This document shows, piece by piece, positions 9,242 to 18,645 of a stretch of DNA of 64,000 nt. Both the position numbers and the translations under genes were made by a program. The DNA lies in assembly GCA_001596155.1 (NCBI GenBank), contig CP014771.1, positions 3,782,001 through 3,846,000 on the forward strand. The letters are read 5' to 3'. The notes under the pieces are model-generated. The model did not search any database. It had not been told where the DNA came from and was given only the letters and a program-made list of their open reading frames with translations. How positions within the stretch are numbered: position 1 is the first letter of the stretch; the number at the start of each line of letters is the position of its first letter. This stretch comes from Hymenobacter psoromatis (GTDB lineage: Bacteria > Bacteroidota > Bacteroidia > Cytophagales > Hymenobacteraceae).

Positions 9242-9592
9242 ATGGCTTTCGATAAAGCATCTCGCCGGAAGCGCATTCAGCGCATCATCCGCACGAAAGT
9301 GTCCGGTACGTCGGAGCGCCCGCGCCTGTCGGTGTTCCGCTCCAACACGGGCATCTACGCCCAGATTATTGACGACTCGGCTGGCCGCACACTGGCCGCC
9401 GCTTCGTCGAAAAAGGTAACCGCCGAGGGCGGCAACGGCGTGGCCCTGGCCGCCGCCGTAGGCCGTGAAATCGCCGCAAAAGCGCAGGAAGCTGGCATCA
9501 CGAAAGTGGTGTTCGACCGCTCGGGCTACCTCTATCACGGTCGTATTAAATCATTGGCAGAAGGAGCCCGCGAAGGCGGCCTCAATTTCTAA
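9242..9592 (+). CDS. rplR: 50S ribosomal protein L18
   Basis: 5S rRNA-binding protein of the central protuberance. 116 residues with [20 protein letters not shown] and the C-terminal [20 protein letters not shown]. Six bases before rpsE. Confidence 0.97.
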   Translation: MAFDKASRRKRIQRIIRTKVSGTSERPRLSVFRSNTGIYAQIIDDSAGRTLAAASSKKVTAEGGNGVALAAAVGREIAAKAQEAGITKVVFDRSGYLYHGRIKSLAEGAREGGLNF

Positions 9593-9598
9593 GGCATC

Positions 9599-10213
9599 AT
9601 GGCAGAGTATAACAACAACAACCGTGGTGGCGCTCCTGGTGGAAACGACCGCGGTGGCAACAACCGGGGCGGTAACGACCGCCGCGGTAATGACCGGGGT
9701 GGCCGGGGCGGTAACGATTCCGTTCAGGGCGATTCTGACTTCAAAGAGAAAGTAGTAGCTATCAACCGCGTCGCCAAAGTGGTGAAAGGTGGCCGTCGCT
9801 TCAGCTTCTCGGCTATCGTAGTGGTAGGTGATGGCAAAGGCAACGTAGGCTACGGCCTAGGCAAAGCCAACGAAGTAACCGATGCCATTGCCAAGGGCAT
9901 TGACGATGCTCGCAAGAATGTGGTGAAAGTGCCGCTTTATAAGCACACCGTACCCCATGTGATGGAAGGTCGCTATGGCGGAGGCTTCGTGCTGGTACAG
10001 CCCGCGGCTGCTGGTACGGGCGTAATCGCCGGCGGTGCCATGCGCGCTGTGTTTGAGTCGGCTGGTATCAAAGACGTGCTTGCCAAGTCGAAAGGCTCGT
10101 CGAACCCACACAACGTGGTAAAGGCTACCTTTGCCGCCCTTGCCAAGATGCGCGACCCGATGCAAATAGCTCAGGCGCGTGGTATCTCTCTCGCTCGCGT
10201 TTTTAACGGTTAA
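9599..10213 (+). CDS. rpsE: 30S ribosomal protein S5 with RG/N-rich N-terminal extension
   Basis: S5 is part of the mRNA entry channel and of translational fidelity control. Residues 48-204 are a normal S5, with double-stranded-RNA-binding-type motif [20 protein letters not shown] and [13 protein letters not shown]. Residues 1-47 are an added low-complexity segment made of [11 protein letters not shown] and GGRGGND units. ATG 9599 follows rplR by six bases and no later in-frame ATG precedes the conserved domain, so the tail is probably translated. Its resemblance to the S3 tail is discussed in the findings. Confidence 0.97.
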   Translation: MAEYNNNNRGGAPGGNDRGGNNRGGNDRRGNDRGGRGGNDSVQGDSDFKEKVVAINRVAKVVKGGRRFSFSAIVVVGDGKGNVGYGLGKANEVTDAIAKGIDDARKNVVKVPLYKHTVPHVMEGRYGGGFVLVQPAAAGTGVIAGGAMRAVFESAGIKDVLAKSKGSSNPHNVVKATFAALAKMRDPMQIAQARGISLARVFNG

Positions 10214-10220
10214 TTTGACT

Positions 10221-10400
10221 ATGCCACAGATTCAAGTAAAGCTCGTGCGCAGCGCCATTGACCGCCCCGAGCGTCAGAAGCGCACCGTGCAGGCCCTCGG
10301 CCTGAATAAAATGAACAGCACTGCTACCCACGAAACCAACCCCAGCATCCTGGGTATGGTGAAGTCGATACAGCACCTGCTGGAAGTAACTGAACTGTAA
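10221..10400 (+). CDS. rpmD: 50S ribosomal protein L30
   Basis: 59 residues from ATG 10221 (MPQIQVKLVRSAIDRPERQ). The open frame extends back to 10179, but that part overlaps rpsE. Contains the family motif ALGLNKMNSTATHETNPSI. Seven bases after rpsE. Confidence 0.95.
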   Translation: MPQIQVKLVRSAIDRPERQKRTVQALGLNKMNSTATHETNPSILGMVKSIQHLLEVTEL

Positions 10401-10415
10401 GTGTTTATCCCAGTC

Positions 10416-10862
10416 ATGAATCTTTCCAATCTAAAACCCGCCGCCGGCTCTACGCGCAATAACAAGCGTCTTGGTCGGGGTGAGGGTTCCGGCGGCGGTG
10501 GTACTGCTACCCGCGGTCACAAAGGTGCTAAGTCGCGCTCAGGCTACTCGCGCAAGTCAGGCTTCGAAGGTGGCCAGATGCCATTGCAGCGTCGTGTGCC
10601 TAAGTTTGGCTTCACAAACATCAACCGCGTTGAGTTCAAGGGCATAAACCTGGATGTAATTCAAGGTTTGCTTGAAAAGAGCACAGTTACTTCGATGGAC
10701 CAGAACTACTTCGTAGAAGCCGGATTAGTATCTAAGAATACCAAAATTAAAATTTTGGGTCGCGGTGAAATTACCACGGCACTAGAAGTACATGCTCACG
10801 CTTTTTCGAAATCGGCTGTTGATGCTATCGAAAAGGCTGGTGGCAAAGTAGTTACGCTGTAA
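10416..10862 (+). CDS. rplO: 50S ribosomal protein L15
   Basis: Late-assembly 50S protein. 148 residues from ATG 10416 (MNLSNLKPAAGS); an in-frame GTG at 10401 directly after the rpmD stop is less likely. The Gly/Arg-rich N-terminal region RLGRGEGSGGGGTATRGHKG that threads into rRNA is present. Confidence 0.97.
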   Translation: MNLSNLKPAAGSTRNNKRLGRGEGSGGGGTATRGHKGAKSRSGYSRKSGFEGGQMPLQRRVPKFGFTNINRVEFKGINLDVIQGLLEKSTVTSMDQNYFVEAGLVSKNTKIKILGRGEITTALEVHAHAFSKSAVDAIEKAGGKVVTL

Positions 10863-10884
10863 CGTGTACTGTTATTAATTGGCG

Positions 10885-12201
10885 ATGAATAAATTTATCG
10901 AAACGATAAAGAATATTTTCAAGATTGAGGATTTGCGTACGCGAATCCTCAATACGTTATTCTTCATTGCCATATACCGGCTAGGTTGCTATGTAGTTCT
11001 GCCTGGTGTTGACCCTACCCGCCTTAAGGCAGGCAGTGGTGGTGTATTTGGTATTCTTGATACGCTACTTGGTGGAGCATTTAGCCATGCTTCCATTTTT
11101 GCATTGGGCATTATGCCCTATATCTCTGCTTCTATTGTGTTACAGCTACTAACAATTGCTGTACCTTATTTTCAGAAGCTACAGAAAGAAGGCGAATCTG
11201 GCCGTAAAAAAATTAATCAATACACCCGCTTACTCACAATTCCGATTGTGATGGCACAATCCGTTGGTTTTCTTGCTACCATAAATGCTGAAGCCATTGT
11301 AAATCCCAGCACATTCTTCACTATTTCAACTATGCTCATTATTACAGCTGGCACGCTGTTCTGTATGTGGCTAGGTGAAAAAATCACTGATAAAGGTATC
11401 GGTAATGGTATATCGATGCTTATCATGATTGGTATTGTGTCGCGCCTACCTGGTGCTCTCATCGGAGAAGCAGCTGCAAAGGGCATTAATAAATCGCTGA
11501 TTTTCTTACTGGAGCTAGTTGTTCTTTTTCTAGTAGTAATGGCGGTTATTATTCTCACGCAGGCTGTGCGTCGCATACCGGTGCAGTATGCCAAGCAGGT
11601 AGGTGGTACTACGCAACTGGATGCTCAACGGCAATTTATCCCGCTAAAAGTTAATGCTGCTGGAGTAATGCCCATTATTTTCGCCCAGTCATTGATGTTT
11701 GTACCAAGTATTGCAGCTTCGGCTTGGGATAAGAATAGTGATATGGCTGCGACTATCGCCGCTTACTTTTCGCCAGAGCATTGGGTATATAATACAGTTT
11801 TCGCGATATTGATTGTTGTTTTCACCTATTTTTACACCGCTATCAGTGTTAATCCTAATCAGATTGCGGACGACCTGAAGCGTAGTGGTGGTTTTGTTCC
11901 TGGTGTGAAGCCAGGGCGAGATACATCGGAATTTATTGATGAGATTCTGACTCGCGTTACTCTGCCGGGTGCGGTAGCCTTAGCGCTCATTGCCATATTC
12001 CCGACTCTGGCTCTGCTGCTAGGAGTAACTCGCCCATTGTCGCTATTTTATGGGGGGACTTCACTTATTATTATGGTAGGTGTAGTGTTAGATACCCTAA
12101 ACCAAATAGAAAGTTATCTGCTGATGCGTCATTACGATGGCATGATGAAATCGGGTAAGCTACGTGGTCGGACTACCGAGCAGGTAGCGTTGGCCTCATG
12201 A
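10885..12201 (+). CDS. secY: Protein translocase subunit SecY
   Basis: Pore subunit of the inner-membrane Sec translocon. 438 residues from ATG 10885; an in-frame TTG at 10879 is also possible. Ten hydrophobic segments fit the family. The plug/TM2 region (GGAFSHASIFALGIMPYISA) and the cytosolic loop RRIPVQYAKQVGG, which contacts ribosome and SecA, are clear. It keeps the classical position between rplO and map. Confidence 0.97.
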   Translation: MNKFIETIKNIFKIEDLRTRILNTLFFIAIYRLGCYVVLPGVDPTRLKAGSGGVFGILDTLLGGAFSHASIFALGIMPYISASIVLQLLTIAVPYFQKLQKEGESGRKKINQYTRLLTIPIVMAQSVGFLATINAEAIVNPSTFFTISTMLIITAGTLFCMWLGEKITDKGIGNGISMLIMIGIVSRLPGALIGEAAAKGINKSLIFLLELVVLFLVVMAVIILTQAVRRIPVQYAKQVGGTTQLDAQRQFIPLKVNAAGVMPIIFAQSLMFVPSIAASAWDKNSDMAATIAAYFSPEHWVYNTVFAILIVVFTYFYTAISVNPNQIADDLKRSGGFVPGVKPGRDTSEFIDEILTRVTLPGAVALALIAIFPTLALLLGVTRPLSLFYGGTSLIIMVGVVLDTLNQIESYLLMRHYDGMMKSGKLRGRTTEQVALAS

Positions 12202-12208
12202 GTTAGCT

Positions 12209-12991
12209 ATGGCAACTGGTGTTATTCAGTTTAAAACTGAAGAAGAAATAGAGTTAATGCGCGCTGCTGGGCAACTATTGGCGCGCGCCCACGGTGAAGT
12301 AGCCGCATTAGTTCGTGAGGGAGCTACAACCCGGCAACTTGACCGCCGGGCTGAAGAATTCATCCGCGATAATGGAGCTACTCCTTCGTTCAAAGGCTAC
12401 AATAACTTCCCATACAGTCTGTGTCTGAGTCCAAACTCAATAGTAGTTCATGGTTTTGCTACTGATGAACCACTAAAAAGTGGCGATATTTTATCGGTAG
12501 ATTGCGGAGTCTTCCTCAATGGCTACCACGCAGACAGTGCCTATACTTACCCAATAGGGGAGGTGACGCCTGAGGTAAGGCAATTATTGAAGGAAACAGA
12601 AGCCTCGTTGTATAAGGGCATCGAGCAGGCCGTAATTGGTAACCGCATCGGTGATATTAGCTACGCCATTCAAAACTACGTGTCCTCGAAAGGATACGGC
12701 GTGGTGCGTGAACTGGTAGGCCACGGGGTAGGGGCAAAGCTACATGAGAAGCCTGATGTTCCGAATTATGGTAAGCGGGGTTCAGGGCCGCTACTACAAA
12801 CTGGTATGACGCTCGCCATCGAGCCGATGGTTACCCTTGGTAAGAAGGACGTGGTGCAGGAGAAAGATGGCTGGACCATCCGAACCCGCGATAAAAAACC
12901 AGCTGCGCACTTTGAGCACACGGTTGTTGTTAGGAAAGACAAGGCGGAAATTCTGACTTCGTTTTCATACATAGAAAAAGCATTGCAGTAG
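12209..12991 (+). CDS. map: Type I methionine aminopeptidase
   Basis: Removes the initiator methionine from nascent proteins. 260 residues. The five metal ligands of the family can be placed: Asp in SVDCGVFL, Asp in YHADSAYTY, His in LVGHGVG, Glu in AIEPMV and Glu in HFEHTVVV. Seven bases after secY and five before infA, the usual Bacteroidota order. Confidence 0.97.
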   Translation: MATGVIQFKTEEEIELMRAAGQLLARAHGEVAALVREGATTRQLDRRAEEFIRDNGATPSFKGYNNFPYSLCLSPNSIVVHGFATDEPLKSGDILSVDCGVFLNGYHADSAYTYPIGEVTPEVRQLLKETEASLYKGIEQAVIGNRIGDISYAIQNYVSSKGYGVVRELVGHGVGAKLHEKPDVPNYGKRGSGPLLQTGMTLAIEPMVTLGKKDVVQEKDGWTIRTRDKKPAAHFEHTVVVRKDKAEILTSFSYIEKALQ

Positions 12992-12996
12992 CCCTT

Positions 12997-13215
12997 ATGG
13001 CAAAACAAGCCTCCATCGAGCAGGACGGTACCATCCTCGAAGCCCTGTCCAACGCCATGTTCCGCGTGGAATTGGAAAATGGGCATCAGTTGATTGCCCA
13101 TATCTCGGGTAAGATGCGAATGCACTATATCAAGATTCTGCCCGGCGACAAGGTAAAGTTAGAAATGTCGCCTTATGATTTGTCGAAGGGCCGCATCAAG
13201 TATCGTTACAAGTAA
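12997..13215 (+). CDS. infA: Translation initiation factor IF-1
   Basis: OB-fold factor that occupies the 30S A-site during initiation. 72 residues, exact family length; [20 protein letters not shown] and the conserved [19 protein letters not shown]. Confidence 0.98.
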   Translation: MAKQASIEQDGTILEALSNAMFRVELENGHQLIAHISGKMRMHYIKILPGDKVKLEMSPYDLSKGRIKYRYK

Positions 13216-13240
13216 TTTTTTTTTCGTTCTTTTCAAGGTC

Positions 13241-13357
13241 ATGAAAGTAAAAACCTCGGTAAAGAAACGTAGCGTTGATTGCAAAATCATCCGTCGCAAC
13301 GGTAAGCTCTACGTTATCAACAAGAAGAACCCCCGCTTCAAGCAGCGTCAGGGCTAA
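13241..13357 (+). CDS. rpmJ: 50S ribosomal protein L36, zinc-free type
   Basis: 38 residues from ATG 13241 ([19 protein letters not shown]). Three of the four zinc-ligand positions are replaced (only Cys14 remains), as is usual in Bacteroidota, so it should fold without zinc. C-terminus NPRFKQRQG is the family signature. Confidence 0.96.
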   Translation: MKVKTSVKKRSVDCKIIRRNGKLYVINKKNPRFKQRQG

Positions 13358-13465
13358 ATCAATTTTCAGAAATCCGGAGCCTTGGGTACTGGCTAAGCTC
13401 ACGTTGCTTAGTCGCCTTCCAAGCTGTTGCCGGGCTTTCTGGTCCGCAAACATCTCACAACCACT

Positions 13466-13843
13466 ATGGCTCGTATCGCAGGGGTAGACATCCCGGACAA
13501 CAAGCGCGGCGAAATCGCCCTGACTTATATTTTCGGCATTGGCCGGAGTAACTCGGTTAAAATCCTCACCAAAGCTGGCATTGATGTCAACAAAAAGGTG
13601 AAGGACTGGACCGAAGCTGAAGCTGGCGAGGTGCGTAGCATCATCGCTTCTGAGCACAAAACCGAGGGTGCGCTTCGTTCGGAAGTGCAACTCAACATCA
13701 AGCGCCTGATGGACATCGGCTGCTACCGTGGCCTGCGCCACCGCAAAGGCCTGCCAGTTCGTGGTCAGCGCACTAAGAACAACTCCCGTACTCGCAAGGG
13801 TAAGCGTAAGACGGTAGCTGGTAAGAAGAAAGCAACGAAATAA
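13466..13843 (+). CDS. rpsM: 30S ribosomal protein S13
   Basis: Head protein contacting the P-site tRNA and L5 bridge. 125 residues from ATG 13466 ([20 protein letters not shown]). The frame is open back to 13427, but the sequence there is not S13-like. Motif [22 protein letters not shown] is complete. A 108-base spacer separates it from rpmJ. Confidence 0.97.
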   Translation: MARIAGVDIPDNKRGEIALTYIFGIGRSNSVKILTKAGIDVNKKVKDWTEAEAGEVRSIIASEHKTEGALRSEVQLNIKRLMDIGCYRGLRHRKGLPVRGQRTKNNSRTRKGKRKTVAGKKKATK

Positions 13844-13949
13844 ACTGTAGTGGCAATCAGAGTTGAGTAAGGGGGTAGGGGCTAGTCGAGAGACAACTCT
13901 TACTCCTTAATTCAATTCTAACACCTGCCGCGTTTTTAGCGATAACCAA

Positions 13950-14342
13950 ATGGCACAAAAAAGAAAAGACAAAGCCAAAAAGCGGCTTGTCGTGGTGGAG
14001 CAGGTGGGCCAAGTCCATATCCGTGCTTCCTTCAACAACATCATCATCTCGGTTACCAACTCCAACGGTCAGGTTATTTCCTGGGCCTCTGCTGGTAAGA
14101 TGGGCTTCCGGGGGTCGAAGAAAAATACTCCTTATGCTGCCCAGATGGCAGCTACTGACTGCGGTAAGGTAGCCCATGATTTGGGTATGCGTAAAGCAGA
14201 GATATTCGTGAAAGGTCCAGGTGCGGGCCGCGAGTCGGCTATTCGCGCACTGGGTAACGTGGGCATTGAGGTGACGACCATTCGCGATGTGACGCCGTTG
14301 CCGCACAACGGCTGCCGCCCTCCTAAGCGTCGTCGCGTTTGA
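13950..14342 (+). CDS. rpsK: 30S ribosomal protein S11
   Basis: Platform protein near the E-site mRNA. 130 residues with [14 protein letters not shown] and the C-terminal [15 protein letters not shown]. The 106-base spacer before it contains a GGGGGTAGGG word (13871-13880) within a weak hairpin. Confidence 0.98.
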   Translation: MAQKRKDKAKKRLVVVEQVGQVHIRASFNNIIISVTNSNGQVISWASAGKMGFRGSKKNTPYAAQMAATDCGKVAHDLGMRKAEIFVKGPGAGRESAIRALGNVGIEVTTIRDVTPLPHNGCRPPKRRRV

Positions 14343-14368
14343 TTTTTCCATTCTGTTAGTAACATCTC

Positions 14369-14974
14369 ATGGCACGTTATACTGGCCCTACCGCCAAAAT
14401 CGCCCGCCGCTTTTCGGAGCCGATTTTCGGGCCGAGCAAAGCGCTCAATAAAAAGAACTACCCCCCCGGCCAGCACGGCCGTGGCCGTCGCAAGAAGCAG
14501 TCGGAATACGCTGTTCAGCTGATGGAGAAGCAGAAAGTAAAGTATCTGTACGGTGTACTGGAAAAATACTTTGAGAACCTGTTTCACAAGGCCGCTGTAC
14601 TGCCGGGCATCACGGGTGAGAACCTGTTGGGCCTGCTGGAGTCGCGCCTCGATAACGTGGTTTATCGTCTTGGCATTGCCACTACCCGCCGGGCTGCCCG
14701 CCAGCTGGTGTCGCATAAGCACATTACGGTGAACGGCGAAGTAGTGAACATTCCTTCCTACAAGCTGCGTCCCGGCGATTTGGTTGGGGTGCGTGAAAAG
14801 TCGAAGTCGCTCGAAGCTATTACTACCAGCCTGACCGTGCGTAATGCTCGTCAGTTCTCGTGGTTGGAGTGGGACGGCAAAGACATGGTTGGTAAGTTCA
14901 CCAACATGCCGTCGCGTGACCTGATTCCGGAGAAAATTACGGAGCAGCTCATCGTCGAACTGTATTCGAAGTAA
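14369..14974 (+). CDS. rpsD: 30S ribosomal protein S4
   Basis: Primary 16S-binding protein, part of the mRNA entry channel together with S3 and S5. 201 residues, with [19 protein letters not shown] and the S4 domain [20 protein letters not shown]. No zinc-binding Cys cluster. Unlike S3 and S5 it has no RG-rich extension. Confidence 0.98.
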   Translation: MARYTGPTAKIARRFSEPIFGPSKALNKKNYPPGQHGRGRRKKQSEYAVQLMEKQKVKYLYGVLEKYFENLFHKAAVLPGITGENLLGLLESRLDNVVYRLGIATTRRAARQLVSHKHITVNGEVVNIPSYKLRPGDLVGVREKSKSLEAITTSLTVRNARQFSWLEWDGKDMVGKFTNMPSRDLIPEKITEQLIVELYSK

Positions 14975-14983
14975 TAATGGTAT

Positions 14984-15018
14984 CAAATGCGGCTCGACTT
15001 TGGTTCGGGCCGCATTTG
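14984..15018 (+). promoter_or_regulatory. Hairpin between rpsD and rpoA
   Basis: CAAATGCGGCTCG pairs with CGGGCCGCATTTG (one mismatch) around a nine-base loop, ten bases after the rpsD stop. No T-run follows, so processing or partial attenuation is more likely than full termination. Confidence 0.5.
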
Positions 15019-15157
15019 TGCTAAGCCGTCGCTGGAGTTAACATCTTGAAATAGACGTTAGAAGGCACTAAAAACACTCTTTCAGAGTTTTGGTTGGCTA
15101 CCAATTTCAAGGCAAGTTTCGGCTTGCTTTCTTCATACATAACTAATTGCCTCACAT

Positions 15158-16147
15158 ATGTCAATCTTAGCTTTTCAAATGCCGGAGAAAGTGGTGATGG
15201 AGAAATCCGACGACTTCACTGGGACGTTTGAATTCAAGCCTCTGGAGAAGGGCTACGGCGTTACAATTGGGAACGCCCTGCGGCGCATTCTGCTTTCGTC
15301 GCTGGAGGGTTTCGCCATTACGTCGGTGCGCACGACTTCGGTGCTGCACGAGTTTTCGACGATTGTGGGAGTGATTGAGGATATGTCCGAAATCATTCTT
15401 AACCTCAAACAAGTGCGCTTCAAGAAAATCAGCGACGCTATTGAGGACAAGATTACGGTGCGCATTAGCGGTCAGGATACCTTCACGGCGGGCGATATCG
15501 GCAAATTTGCTGTTGGCTTCCAGATTCTGAATCCGAAGATGGTTATCTGTAATCTTGATTCAGCCAAGGAATTGGAGTTTGAGTTGACGATTGCGCGTGG
15601 CCGCGGCTACGTGCCGGCCGATGAAAATAAGCCGACCGACCAGGTTTTTGGTCAGATTGCGATTGATGCTATTTACACGCCTATCAAAAACGTGAAATAC
15701 AGTATTGAGAACACGCGGGTAGAGCAGAAAACTGACTATGAGCGCCTTTTGATTGAAATCCAGACGGACGGTTCCATCCATCCGGAGGAGGCGCTAAAAG
15801 GCGCGGCCAACATCCTGATTCAGCATTTTATGCTGTTCTCGGACAGCACGATGCAGCTGAGCGGCAACCGCCCGGTGGCTGCTGAGCCGATTGACGAGGA
15901 AACCCTCGCCATGCGCAAGGTGCTAAAAACGTCGCTGGGCGAAATGGACCTTTCGGTGCGGGCTTACAATTGCTTGAAGGCGGCTGACATCAAGACCCTG
16001 GGCGAGTTAGTACAACTCGACATGGCCGATATGATGAAGTTCCGCAACTTCGGTAAGAAGAGCCTGACCGAACTGGAAAATTTGGTAGAAGAAAAGGGTC
16101 TGCACTTCGGTATGGACCTGAGCAAGTATCGCTTAGACGAAGATTAA
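15158..16147 (+). CDS. rpoA: DNA-directed RNA polymerase subunit alpha
   Basis: 329 residues. N-terminal assembly domain ([27 protein letters not shown] region, which dimerises and holds beta and beta') and a C-terminal domain from about 255 with [13 protein letters not shown] and [22 protein letters not shown], the DNA- and activator-contacting helices. Alpha operon position as usual, but with a 183-base spacer and hairpin before it. Confidence 0.98.
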   Translation: MSILAFQMPEKVVMEKSDDFTGTFEFKPLEKGYGVTIGNALRRILLSSLEGFAITSVRTTSVLHEFSTIVGVIEDMSEIILNLKQVRFKKISDAIEDKITVRISGQDTFTAGDIGKFAVGFQILNPKMVICNLDSAKELEFELTIARGRGYVPADENKPTDQVFGQIAIDAIYTPIKNVKYSIENTRVEQKTDYERLLIEIQTDGSIHPEEALKGAANILIQHFMLFSDSTMQLSGNRPVAAEPIDEETLAMRKVLKTSLGEMDLSVRAYNCLKAADIKTLGELVQLDMADMMKFRNFGKKSLTELENLVEEKGLHFGMDLSKYRLDED

Positions 16148-16153
16148 TTACTG

Positions 16154-16204
16154 GTTTCTGGCCGTTACCCTTCACTCATTTGAGAGGGGGTAGGGGCCAG
16201 AAAC
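16154..16204 (+). promoter_or_regulatory. Hairpin between rpoA and rplQ
   Basis: GTTTCTGGCC and GGCCAGAAAC form a perfect 10-bp stem around a 31-base loop that contains GGGGGTAGGG (16186-16195); TTTTTTATTT follows. This is terminator-like and might reduce rplQ expression relative to rpoA. Function inferred. Confidence 0.45.
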
Positions 16205-16307
16205 TTTTTTATTTCACCCGCTACGCCCTCGGGGCTGGGGTTCTAATGAGGCTTTTGGGTCCGCCGTGGTCTTGGTCCGCAAGCGTAGCATTTAACCAAC
16301 TTGTCCG

Positions 16308-16895
16308 ATGAGACACGGTAAAAAAATCAATCACCTGGGCCGTACTGCCGCCCACCGCAACGCGATGCTGTCGAACATGGCTTCGTCGCTGATTATCTCG
16401 AAGCGCATCACCACGACGGTAGCCAAGGCTAAGGCCCTGCGCCAGTTTGTGGAGCCGCTGCTGACCAAGGCCAAAGACGACACGACGCACTCGCGCCGGA
16501 CCGTGTTTGCTACCCTGCAAAACAAAGAGAGCCTCAAGGAATTATATGGCGAAATCGCTGGCCGTATTGCCAACCGTCCGGGGGGCTACACCCGCATTCT
16601 CAAGCTGAGCGCAACCCGTTCCGGTGATAACGCGGATATGTGCATCATTGAACTAGTGGATTTCAACGAAACCATGCTGGAAGCCAAGAATGCTTCCGAA
16701 GCCAAGTCGACTACTACCCGTCGTTCGCGTCGTCGTGGTGGCAAGACCGAAGTTGCGGGCAACGAAACCGGTACTTCGGCTGCCGAAGTGAAGGCTGATG
16801 CTCCGGCAGCGGCTACTACGCAGTCGGCACCGGCTGATACGGCTACCGATACGCTTACCAACGGCGAAACCCGCGAGGAAGCTACGGCTGAGTAA
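16308..16895 (+). CDS. rplQ: 50S ribosomal protein L17 with long C-terminal tail
   Basis: L17 lies near the tunnel exit. Core residues 1-120 with [20 protein letters not shown] and [12 protein letters not shown]. Residues after about 125 form a basic then Ala/Thr/Glu-rich tail (RRSRRRGG followed by low-complexity sequence), giving 195 residues against about 120-130 in E. coli. Long L17 tails are common in Bacteroidota. Last gene of the superoperon. Confidence 0.96.
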   Translation: MRHGKKINHLGRTAAHRNAMLSNMASSLIISKRITTTVAKAKALRQFVEPLLTKAKDDTTHSRRTVFATLQNKESLKELYGEIAGRIANRPGGYTRILKLSATRSGDNADMCIIELVDFNETMLEAKNASEAKSTTTRRSRRRGGKTEVAGNETGTSAAEVKADAPAAATTQSAPADTATDTLTNGETREEATAE

Positions 16896-16912
16896 TCTTA
16901 GCAAACGAATTG

Positions 16913-16945
16913 AAAAGGACCTGCTGAGAAGCAGGTCCTTTTTTT
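16913..16945 (+). terminator. Terminator of the ribosomal superoperon
   Basis: AAAAGGACCTGCT / AGCAGGTCCTTTTTTT with a four-base loop, 18 bases after the rplQ stop. Strong Rho-independent form. Confidence 0.92.
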
Positions 16946-16964
16946 GTGCCTTTATAGTAGCCTA

Positions 16965-17010
16965 TGCCCGGCACGGAGGGGGTAGGGCCCTACCCCCTCC
17001 GTGCCGGGCA
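16965..17010. repeat. Perfect 46-bp palindrome carrying the GGGGGTAGGG word
   Basis: Two 23-base arms, each other's exact reverse complement with no spacer, centred on GGG/CCC at 16987/16988. Each arm ends in GGGGGTAGGG (16978-16987) or its complement (16988-16997). It follows the superoperon terminator. Confidence 0.9.
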
Positions 17011-17170
17011 GCCTTGTGCAGAACACGCGTTACACTGCCAGTAGAATACATTTACATAGGCTAGTGACGTTTTGCGGGCTTTGTGCAACCTGACCGCGCT
17101 AGCGTTTGTCTGTGTTGCATATAGTTCGAAAAGCTGCCAACTTTTTCGCCTACCCCAGCTTAGTTTATTT

Positions 17171-17746
17171 ATGGAAGCCGTTGCGTATATCGACATTAAT
17201 GCGCCGCTGGTGGAGCGCTGCCGGGTAAATGACCGGCAGGCGCAAGCCGAGTTGTATCGGCGCTACTCCAAGGCAATGTTCAATGCTGCGCTCCGTATCA
17301 CGGGTGACTATGCCGAGGCGGAGGACGTGCTGCAGGAGTCTTTCCTGAGTGCGTTCAGAGAGCTGAGCGGCTACAAGGGCGACTCGTCGTTTGGGGCCTG
17401 GCTCAAGCGGATAGTCGTAAATAAGAGCATTAATTGCCTGCGGCAGCGCCGCTTGCAGCTGGTGCCGCTTGAAGATTTTCACCACGATAGCTCGCCGGCC
17501 GAAAGCGTTTCGCCGCATGCGAAGGAAGATGCGGAGGAGCAGCAATACCGCGCCGATGTGCTGCGGCGCTGCATTCAGGAGCTGCCGGATGGCTACCGGA
17601 TAGTATTGTCACTGTATTTGCTGGAGGGCTACGACCACCTGGAAATCGCTGGCATCCTGGGCATTACTGAATCAACTTCCAAGTCGCAATATAGCCGGGC
17701 CCGGCAGCGCTTGCGGGAGCTGGCCGCCGAGCGCGGCTTAAGCTAA
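17171..17746 (+). CDS. ECF-family RNA polymerase sigma factor
   Basis: 191 residues from ATG 17171 (MEAVAYIDINAP); the frame is open further upstream but without family similarity. Region 2 is clear (AEDVLQESFLSAFRELSGYKG, then FGAWLKRIVVNKSINCLR, the -10 recognition helix area) and region 4 has the helix-turn-helix LEGYDHLEIAGILGITEST followed by KSQYSRARQRLREL. Region 3 is absent, as in the ECF group. The next two genes encode a membrane protein and an exported protein, so it probably works with an anti-sigma partner on envelope signals. The target genes are unknown. Confidence 0.93.
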   Translation: MEAVAYIDINAPLVERCRVNDRQAQAELYRRYSKAMFNAALRITGDYAEAEDVLQESFLSAFRELSGYKGDSSFGAWLKRIVVNKSINCLRQRRLQLVPLEDFHHDSSPAESVSPHAKEDAEEQQYRADVLRRCIQELPDGYRIVLSLYLLEGYDHLEIAGILGITESTSKSQYSRARQRLRELAAERGLS

Positions 17747-17889
17747 CAACCCTGCCTGCTTGGATACTTAGCGCATTACGCACTCTTTCTCATCCTTTCC
17801 TATCCGTTTCTGCTGGATTTTACTGCCGGGCAACCGTATTAGCTCATGGCATAGTAGTAACCTGAACAGCAACGGGGTGCTTATTTATT

Positions 17890-18645
17890 ATGGAACCTAT
17901 CAATTCTGATTTACTAGAAAAATACGCGGAGCGGCACCGGGCCGACTTCGACTTGCACGAGCCGCGCCCGGAGCTTTGGGCCGCGCTGGAAAAACAGCTG
18001 CATGGCGAAACCCCGAGCGATAAGCGCCCCGTGATGGGGATAGTGAAAGATATCCACGTGGCGGCCGAGCTGCCTGTGGTGCGGATGCAGGCTGCCAGGC
18101 GCTGGCAGCACTACGGCCTGGCGGCTGCGCTGGCGGCGTTGGTAATCGCGGCAGGGGTAGGGGAGCGCTGGAAAGTCAATCATGCGCCGGTAGCAGTCGC
18201 TACCCCCGCTATGGATGCCGGCCTCTATGTGGCGCCTGCGACTGGTTTAGTAACGGCCAGCCACCGGGAGGGAGCCGACGTGGACGCGCGCCTCGACACG
18301 GCGGTGCATGGGATGGAGCGCTACTATATCGCGCAGCTGAACGACCGCAAAACGCAGCTGGGCCAGCTGGCACCATCGGCTACGGCTGAGTGGGCGCACG
18401 AATTAGTAGGGCTCGATTCGAGCTATCAGCAGCTCAAGCGCGAGCTGCCCCAGCACCCGCAGCCAGAAGTGGTGCTGACGGCCATGAACCGCAACCTACA
18501 AATCAGACTCGATATTTTGGACCGGCAGCTGGAGCTGCACGGCGGCGACCATACCGCGCTCGCCGCAGGCAACTCCGGCGAATATGTGCTGGCCGATAGC
18601 CGGGTAGTGGCCGACAACGTAGTAGTGCGCCGTCATGGGCGTTAG
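17890..18645 (+). CDS. Probable membrane anti-sigma-like protein
   Basis: 251 residues. A charged N-terminus of about 75 residues (cytoplasmic side expected), one hydrophobic segment at about 77-95 (HYGLAAALAALVIAAGVG), then a periplasmic domain rich in Gln and Leu that looks helical. Topology and position directly after an ECF sigma gene suggest an anti-sigma factor, but I see no recognisable zinc-containing anti-sigma motif. The C-terminus overlaps the start of the next gene by 11 bases, so the two are probably co-translated. Confidence 0.6.
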   Translation: MEPINSDLLEKYAERHRADFDLHEPRPELWAALEKQLHGETPSDKRPVMGIVKDIHVAAELPVVRMQAARRWQHYGLAAALAALVIAAGVGERWKVNHAPVAVATPAMDAGLYVAPATGLVTASHREGADVDARLDTAVHGMERYYIAQLNDRKTQLGQLAPSATAEWAHELVGLDSSYQQLKRELPQHPQPEVVLTAMNRNLQIRLDILDRQLELHGGDHTALAAGNSGEYVLADSRVVADNVVVRRHGR

